Positions 59,026-64,000 of a stretch of DNA of 64,000 bases are shown here, one piece after another. Source of the stretch: Clarkia xantiana subsp. parviflora (Eukaryota > Streptophyta > Magnoliopsida > Myrtales > Onagraceae); assembly GCA_036873135.1 (NCBI GenBank), contig JAPTYO010000010.1, positions 4,688,634-4,752,633 of the forward strand. The letters are read 5' to 3'. The notes below the pieces were generated by a model. The model saw nothing but the letters and a program-made list of their open reading frames with translations. It was not told the DNA's origin and made no database searches. Position numbers and translations under genes: made by a program. Positions within the stretch are counted from its first letter, which is position 1. Every line of letters starts with the position of its first letter.

Positions 59026-60168
59026 TTAATGGCAAGAATCAGAGGAAGCAGAGGACAGCTGGTTTGGAATGCCGTCTCGCTCCTCTTGGTCACCTTGAAT
59101 CCGTGCTTGAATCTGAAACCCTGAGAATCCACTGAGGGCGAATCCCGCAACGGGGAGTGCCGGCAGATGGTGAACTGCTGATGGAGGGTTGTTCATCTGA
59201 TGATGATGATGATCTGGATCTATCCAAGCGCGAATTGAAGGTGTATCACTGGACTGAAGGGGTCCCCTCTGAAGGAAAAACTGGTTTTTTGGGCCAACTG
59301 GCTGGAGAATGTGAAGCTGCATAGACGGTGGTGACGAAAACGGGAATCCTCCTCCACCGCCGCCGATGCTGACGTCATCAGCAGCGTTCCATGCCAGTAT
59401 TTTCTGAAACAGACCCATCTCTGACGGAGGTTGGTGGTGGTGCTCAGAGGACCACCCACCCGCCGCAGAGGAGGATCCGTCGAAGCCCAGTTGAGTAAAC
59501 ATGGCTTGCTCTTGCTCTTGCTCTTGCTGTGGGTGATGGGATTGGTGAAGCATTTGTGCCGGATTGTGGTATGATTGGAGGGAGAGCTGCAGATCTTGAT
59601 TCAGGCCGCCGCTGGTTCTCGGAATCAGATTCTGTGAAAAGCTCTGAAAATTCAAGGAAGATGGAGATGGCTGCCCCGTCGGAAGGAAAGACTTGATATT
59701 ATCCACACTGGGGAAGAAGCTTGAGCCGCTCAATTGATGATTATTTTCACCCATCTGCTGCTGATTCTGCAAATCGTTCATACTCGACGGAGAGATTTCA
59801 TCATCACCCATCAGACTTTGATTCATACTCATCATCTGCTCCTCCTTCGATCCTTCTTCGCTGGGCTGTTCCAGCCTGTCGGAGGGCGGGACGGCGGTGG
59901 CTGTCGGTTTCCATGCAGGAAGCTCGGCGAGCTTGTCTATGGCGGCTTTGGCTTTCTTGATAAGCCAATCGACTGCTTTGCTGGGGCGGTCGAATCCAAG
60001 GCGGTCCTGCACATCGTAGAATTGGATGGCGGTGGGAGCTGAGAGCCTGACGCGGCGGTCTCTGGGGCCTTTGGCCGTGCATACCTTACTGTGACGGTCC
60101 TTTCTTCCGGTGGAACGGACAATGTGGCCGCCGTGTACTTCCACGATTTCTCCACCGCCTCTCCTCAT
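59026..60168 (-). CDS. TCP4: CIN-type TCP transcription factor, TCP4-like, miR319-regulated
   Basis: Single coding exon, 380 aa from the ATG at 60168. The TCP basic helix-loop-helix domain spans residues 21-78 ([23 protein letters not shown], then [28 protein letters not shown]). The upstream block [14 protein letters not shown] is typical of class II CIN members. Q/H-rich spacers, then [25 protein letters not shown] and the SSASSDSCH end match TCP3/TCP4-type proteins. The protein binds GGACCA-type sites and drives the switch from cell division to differentiation at leaf margins. The mRNA carries a miR319 site. The reading frame is open for a further 132 codons upstream of the ATG, without an in-frame ATG, so the true N-terminus may be longer. 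Confidence 0.94.
   Translation of the reverse strand: MRRGGGEIVEVHGGHIVRSTGRKDRHSKVCTAKGPRDRRVRLSAPTAIQFYDVQDRLGFDRPSKAVDWLIKKAKAAIDKLAELPAWKPTATAVPPSDRLEQPSEEGSKEEQMMSMNQSLMGDDEISPSSMNDLQNQQQMGENNHQLSGSSFFPSVDNIKSFLPTGQPSPSSLNFQSFSQNLIPRTSGGLNQDLQLSLQSYHNPAQMLHQSHHPQQEQEQEQAMFTQLGFDGSSSAAGGWSSEHHHQPPSEMGLFQKILAWNAADDVSIGGGGGGFPFSSPPSMQLHILQPVGPKNQFFLQRGPLQSSDTPSIRAWIDPDHHHHQMNNPPSAVHHLPALPVAGFALSGFSGFQIQARIQGDQEERDGIPNQLSSASSDSCH
59249..59269 (-). promoter_or_regulatory. miR319 target site in the TCP mRNA
   Basis: On the plus strand TGGACTGAAGGG followed by GTCCCCTC mirrors the miR319 sequence, so the mRNA is complementary to it. The site encodes RGPLQSS, the conserved peptide at this place in miR319-regulated TCPs. 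Mismatches fall in the miRNA's 3' half, as in known sites. Confidence 0.92.
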
Positions 60169-60564
60169 CCCCGCCGCCCTAGGATTCGCCGCTGCCTTTT
60201 CTTTAGAATGCTTGTTGTTCTGCTCCGCCGCCGGAGCAGCATCCGCCGGGAAGTAGGAGCGTTTCTTGGGCGGAGGATAATTAGATGTGTGAGTTGTTGT
60301 TAGACCTCCTCCACCGGCTCCTCCTCCATAAAGTTGGTGATGCAGCTGGTCTTCTCCTTCTCCGCCGCCGGCTCCTCCTCCTCCTCCTCCTCCATAGGTG
60401 GTGGGGAGGTGGTTGTGTTGTTGATAGTAAAGGAAATGGTGATTCCTTGGAGGATCCAGACTAAGAAGATGTGGATTTCCGGGTTCCAGCTTTAGAGGGC
60501 AGGATTTTCTTTGCTGGGCGGTGGGTATCTCTTTACCTTGTTCATCGTCTGATAATTCTGAACC
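60169..60564 (-). other. Open frame upstream of and in phase with the TCP start (possible N-terminal extension)
   Basis: 132 codons without stop, continuous with the TCP frame: includes [20 protein letters not shown], a Gly7 run, and [18 protein letters not shown]. It has no in-frame ATG before 60168. A TGA closes it at 60565-60567. An ATG at 60545 in another frame begins a short 17-codon frame ([14 protein letters not shown]...). Confidence 0.5.
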
Positions 60565-60567
60565 TCA

Positions 60568-60775
60568 ATTCTGCTTCTTCCCAAACCCTTCTTAATAATG
60601 AAAGTCTGTCTACAAGAGGAGAGGAGAGGAAAGGAAAGGAGAGAAAGCAACAAACTGCTACTTACTGCTTTGATCACACTAAGAGACTAACCCATTCCTC
60701 TCTCTCTCTCTGCCTTTTAATTACTAAACTAAATAAATATGTCAACCTTGTTGCTTATAATCAATCAATCTCAAA
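60568..60775 (-). promoter_or_regulatory. TCP 5' leader and proximal promoter
   Basis: Purine-rich (GAGGAGAGGAAAGGAAAGG on the plus strand, about 60618-60645) followed by a CT run (60697-60710). No clear TATA box found. Confidence 0.4.
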
Positions 60776-60985
60776 TGGACCTGACTTTTTATCTCGGTAT
60801 GTTGGCAGCTCTCCTGCATGATGTGATGGTGTCAGAGGTAAGAGATAGACTGGGAAATAAAAGCATGTCGGAAGCTTATCTGGTATATCCGTGGAGCTGA
60901 GCTGGCGGTGTCTTGGGCCATATTCTTAAATTTCTTCCTTACAACATTTTTGGGCCAAAGAAAGCCCGTATACATCACACCCAAA
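60776..60985 (-). repeat. Left arm of a spaced inverted repeat upstream of TCP
   Basis: Its reverse complement matches 63012-63231: shared CACCATCACATCAT, GGAGAGCTGCC, TCCGACATGCTTTTATTTCC, CCAGTCTATCTCT, TCAGCTCCACGG. Both arms contain a short frame ending ...SAPR(I/L)YQI(S/G)FRHAFISQSIS(Y/H)L. Confidence 0.85.
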
Positions 60986-63011
60986 CATGCACACCAAAAT
61001 GCCGAAATATTATAAATGATGCAGTACATAATAGAAATTTGTCGTTTTCTATGCACAACAGATTTCGTTTTTTTTTTTTTTTTAAGAATATATATCTATT
61101 ATATAATGACTCTTAACTTATATGTCAACTTTTATACATGTATTGTATTAATTTGCTCGTTTTCATGTTTTAAGTGTTAGGGACAGGTCATATGTGTATT
61201 TACATGTATTATTATTAAGTATTCACTTTTATGATTTTTTAGTTTATAAATATTAATAAACTACATGTTTCAAAATATAAAGTTTAAAAAAATGAGTTTG
61301 TTGTTCTCAAAATAAATATTCATTAAAATCTTATTATATTAAAATATAGTATACTCTAATATAGACTAATATAATAAAAATAATAATAATTTTACATTAC
61401 AATGCACATTACAAAGCATATCAATTTACCAAACACTATAATATAAAATTTTACTCAATATTACAGTACAGTTAAACAATGAAATCTATATTTATATTAC
61501 TTAGCTCATATTACTTGTAATCTCACGTTTCAAATAAGCTCACACTACGTCATCAAAACCCTCTTAGTTAGTCAATAGTTCATAGTTTAATAGTTTAAAA
61601 TATGGATGTTTTATTGACTCGTTTTTTTTTTCTTTCAATTTGAAGTTTTGTAATTAAATTATTAACAAAGTCAATTATATATCGATTTTATTTTAAAACT
61701 TTTGAATACGGCTTGGCACCCTACTGTTTACTATTAAAGTATAATAGTTTCTTTTAAAAAAAATTGTTTACGACCTTTGGCCCTTCTTTAAGGATGAGTT
61801 TGACAGTATTCACAAAGTAGTTTTACACTTAGAACCACTTTTGGCGAAAGCTAATTTATTAGTATTTGATAATATATAGACACTATATATTGAAATAGTA
61901 AATCTATAATTTTGTATATATATAATTATGTGTGTTGATAATGATAATATATTAATAAATAATAGAACAATAGAGATGTAAAATGAAATGATGAATCAAC
62001 TACAATTTTAACACATATCATTATATTTCTTCTTATTTTACAATATTATTGTCTTAATAACTTTTTTATGTTTATTAAAATGTATTTCTTGTGTTTAAAA
62101 AAAAATTATGTATACATATATAATAAAATATGATTATACTGTACTTTATAAACATTTGAAAAAATAACATATTTTGTGTTAATGGTAAAATAACATATAT
62201 TATAATGTATTTACTATATAATTAATAACTAAATATATAGTCAAATTAGATTTTAAGCTAAATATGTAACCAGACACCATTCCTAAGAAAAACACTTTCT
62301 AAACAAGTTTGAAATGTTACTATTTTAAATATTGACTTAATTGTCTTAATATTTTTTTTTTATAATTATTTTTTTACCATTTGTAATAAGAAGTTAGTTT
62401 TTAAGTTGGATGAAACATATATCATTAGCTCCATTTTTGTAATAGTAAATATGAGAACCTTATTTTGCAAAAAAAAAAAAAAAAAGTTTGGAAATGTTAT
62501 AGTTTAACTTGGGATTCAGATCACCTATCCCACTCTTGTTGTTCCTGTTCGTGCCTCACCGTTATGATCTTAACACATGTCTTTAGATTTAATATTTTTC
62601 TTCAAGGGTTCACCAATCTCAATAGGTTATTAGAAGAAAAAAAATCACAAAATTAATTACACATAATACACATGTCAAAATCTTAATGGTGAGACACGAT
62701 TTGAGACATGAAGAGTGGGACATGTGATCTAAATCTGTTAAGTTGGATAAAGCCATTAAAGTAAATATTTTAAACCCCCAACAATAAATACATACATTTA
62801 TTTTATATAATAATATAATAAATAAAATTAAAAAGTGTAATATGGTAAAGAAAGAGTAAATATCTCAAGTGAGTACTACCGATTTTACTTGAACAACATG
62901 GTGTTATTTTTTAACCAAGGGTTACGGTGCTTTTATTTTGTATAAAATTCTGGCAAAAAAAAAAAATGAGGTCAAGCGACAAATCTATAGGATATACTGC
63001 ATTAATATTTC
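60986..63011. other. AT-rich spacer between the inverted arms
   Basis: About 2 kb of very AT-rich DNA, with A/T homopolymers (61066-61083, 62469-62485). No gene, no resolved transposon. Confidence 0.55.
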
Positions 63012-63231
63012 GGTTTTTTGGGTGTGATGTATTTGGGCTTCACTTCATTGGCCCGATATGCATTAATATGGCCCAAAGAGTTGAAGATACAGCCAACTCA
63101 GCTCCACGGTTATACCAGATAGGCTTCCGACATGCTTTTATTTCCCAGTCTATCTCTCACCTCTGACACCATCACATCATACAGGAGAGCTGCCAGCATA
63201 CCGAGATGAAAAGTCAGGTCCATCTCAAATG
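63012..63231 (+). repeat. Right arm of the spaced inverted repeat
   Basis: Reverse-complement match to 60776-60985 at roughly 85-90% by eye, with a few indels in the TTGGGC(CC) part near its start. Confidence 0.85.
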
Positions 63232-64000
63232 GATGGAAATTGAGTTCGAAAAACTCCTGTTTTGCCTTTACTCTTTTAGAGAGAGAAGAATTAGGGTTCT
63301 GCTTCCGGCGGACCTAGATAATGTCACTGACGAGGGTGGCAGTGTCTTGTCAGAAATATCAGATTTATTTTTTATTTTTATAATAACAATTATTAATAAA
63401 TTAAAAAGATTTGTCTAATATCTTCAACTGCGGCACTGCGCTGTGTTTATCTCTGTTTCTACCTGTTTCAAGACTCATTACTACCAACCAACCTTTATGC
63501 ATCGTATTATAGCACTTTCAATTAATTGTCTATCTATTTCCATGTTATAAATGTAACATCGTAGAGAGTTTCTAGTGTCTACTGTCATTTACTATTGGTC
63601 TCTACTGATAATAATTAAATAAGAATTTGTTTTTTCAATAAGAGTGTCATGTTTCAAAATGAGAGTTACTAGTTCCAATTTTTGTCAATGGATGCTGACT
63701 AAGTGACATTAGGCGTGACTAGAATTACTAATATTACTATTTTGTCATTATCAAGTGAATAGTGAAGTGTGACAGTGCAGTAGAAACTCTCACGTTAATG
63801 TTCATGTCGGTGCCAACATTTTAATATTATTTGATTCAATTGTTTTGCTTCTCTCTTTGATTGTATATATATTATGTTACGCTCTAAGTTAGATAATGAC
63901 ATGAGCCGAAATCGGTCATTTAAATATTAAATAAGTTAAATAATGACACAAACCAAAATTACTACTTTTTAATTTCGCATCAATTTCAGAATTTCCAATC
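63232..64000. other. Intergenic, no gene recognised
   Basis: AT-rich sequence to the window edge. Short frames carry no recognisable protein signal. Confidence 0.5.

Noticed and set aside
63186..63203. Resemblance to miR167 (AGCTGCCAGCAT core)
   Set aside because: Only about 12 bases match and flanking bases differ from the mature miRNA; the other arm carries a mismatch in the core.

Overview
The window is nuclear DNA from a flowering plant, almost certainly a eudicot. Genes have short GT-AG introns, intergenic DNA is AT-rich with many microsatellites, and the encoded families are plant-specific (TCP, BES1/BZR1, DUF247, TBL, RHM, plastid BASS carrier). I cannot name the species from sequence alone. 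I count 14 well-supported protein genes plus one weak small-peptide candidate. Exon boundaries were placed by hand from splice-site consensus, reading phase and family conservation.

Layout. 1-480: possible small secreted peptide (+). 1304-2820: PHD/extended-PHD chromatin reader (-). 4049-6559: plastid BASS1-type carrier (-), with a one-base frameshift in its last exon and a GC-AG intron. 6560-14460: transposon-rich gap holding a gypsy 3' end, two copies of a Mutator-type MITE and a very young non-autonomous copia-type element. 15646-17839: RHM UDP-rhamnose synthase (+). 19635-20150: hAT MITE. 20399-21747: NADK3-like NADH kinase (+). 21908-23088: Mutator-type foldback element with a palindromic minisatellite. 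23536-26955: HEI10 crossover RING protein (-). 27696-30048: TBL O-acetyltransferase (-). 30049-34282: repeats, including a 1-kb palindrome and a second hAT element. 34283-36114: short Utp12-domain protein (+). 36777-38843: BES1/BZR1 homolog, BEH4-like (-). 39970-41880: organelle-targeted protein of unknown function (-). 44555-45079: PR-1 (+). 46159-54914: tandem array of three DUF247 genes (+). 59026-60168: miR319-targeted CIN-type TCP (-). 60776-63231: a 2-kb-spaced inverted repeat.

The genes do not form one pathway; plant genes are transcribed singly. The only functional grouping visible is local: the DUF247 trio arose by tandem duplication and lies next to a PR-1 gene. Most of the non-genic sequence that can be explained is DNA transposon debris. 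Six insertions can be bounded exactly by target-site duplications: three Mutator-type MITEs and one larger Mutator-type element (9 bp), and two hAT elements (8 bp). A copia-type element is also bounded, by a 5-bp duplication. No CRISPR, rRNA, tRNA or viral genes were recognised, and I did not find a clearly new multi-gene system. The most interesting leads are the BASS1 frameshift, the open frame upstream of the TCP start, the HEI10 upstream exon with a MITE in its promoter, the stop-free palindromic minisatellite, the inverted repeat beside TCP, and the Site II/telobox cluster with no gene.
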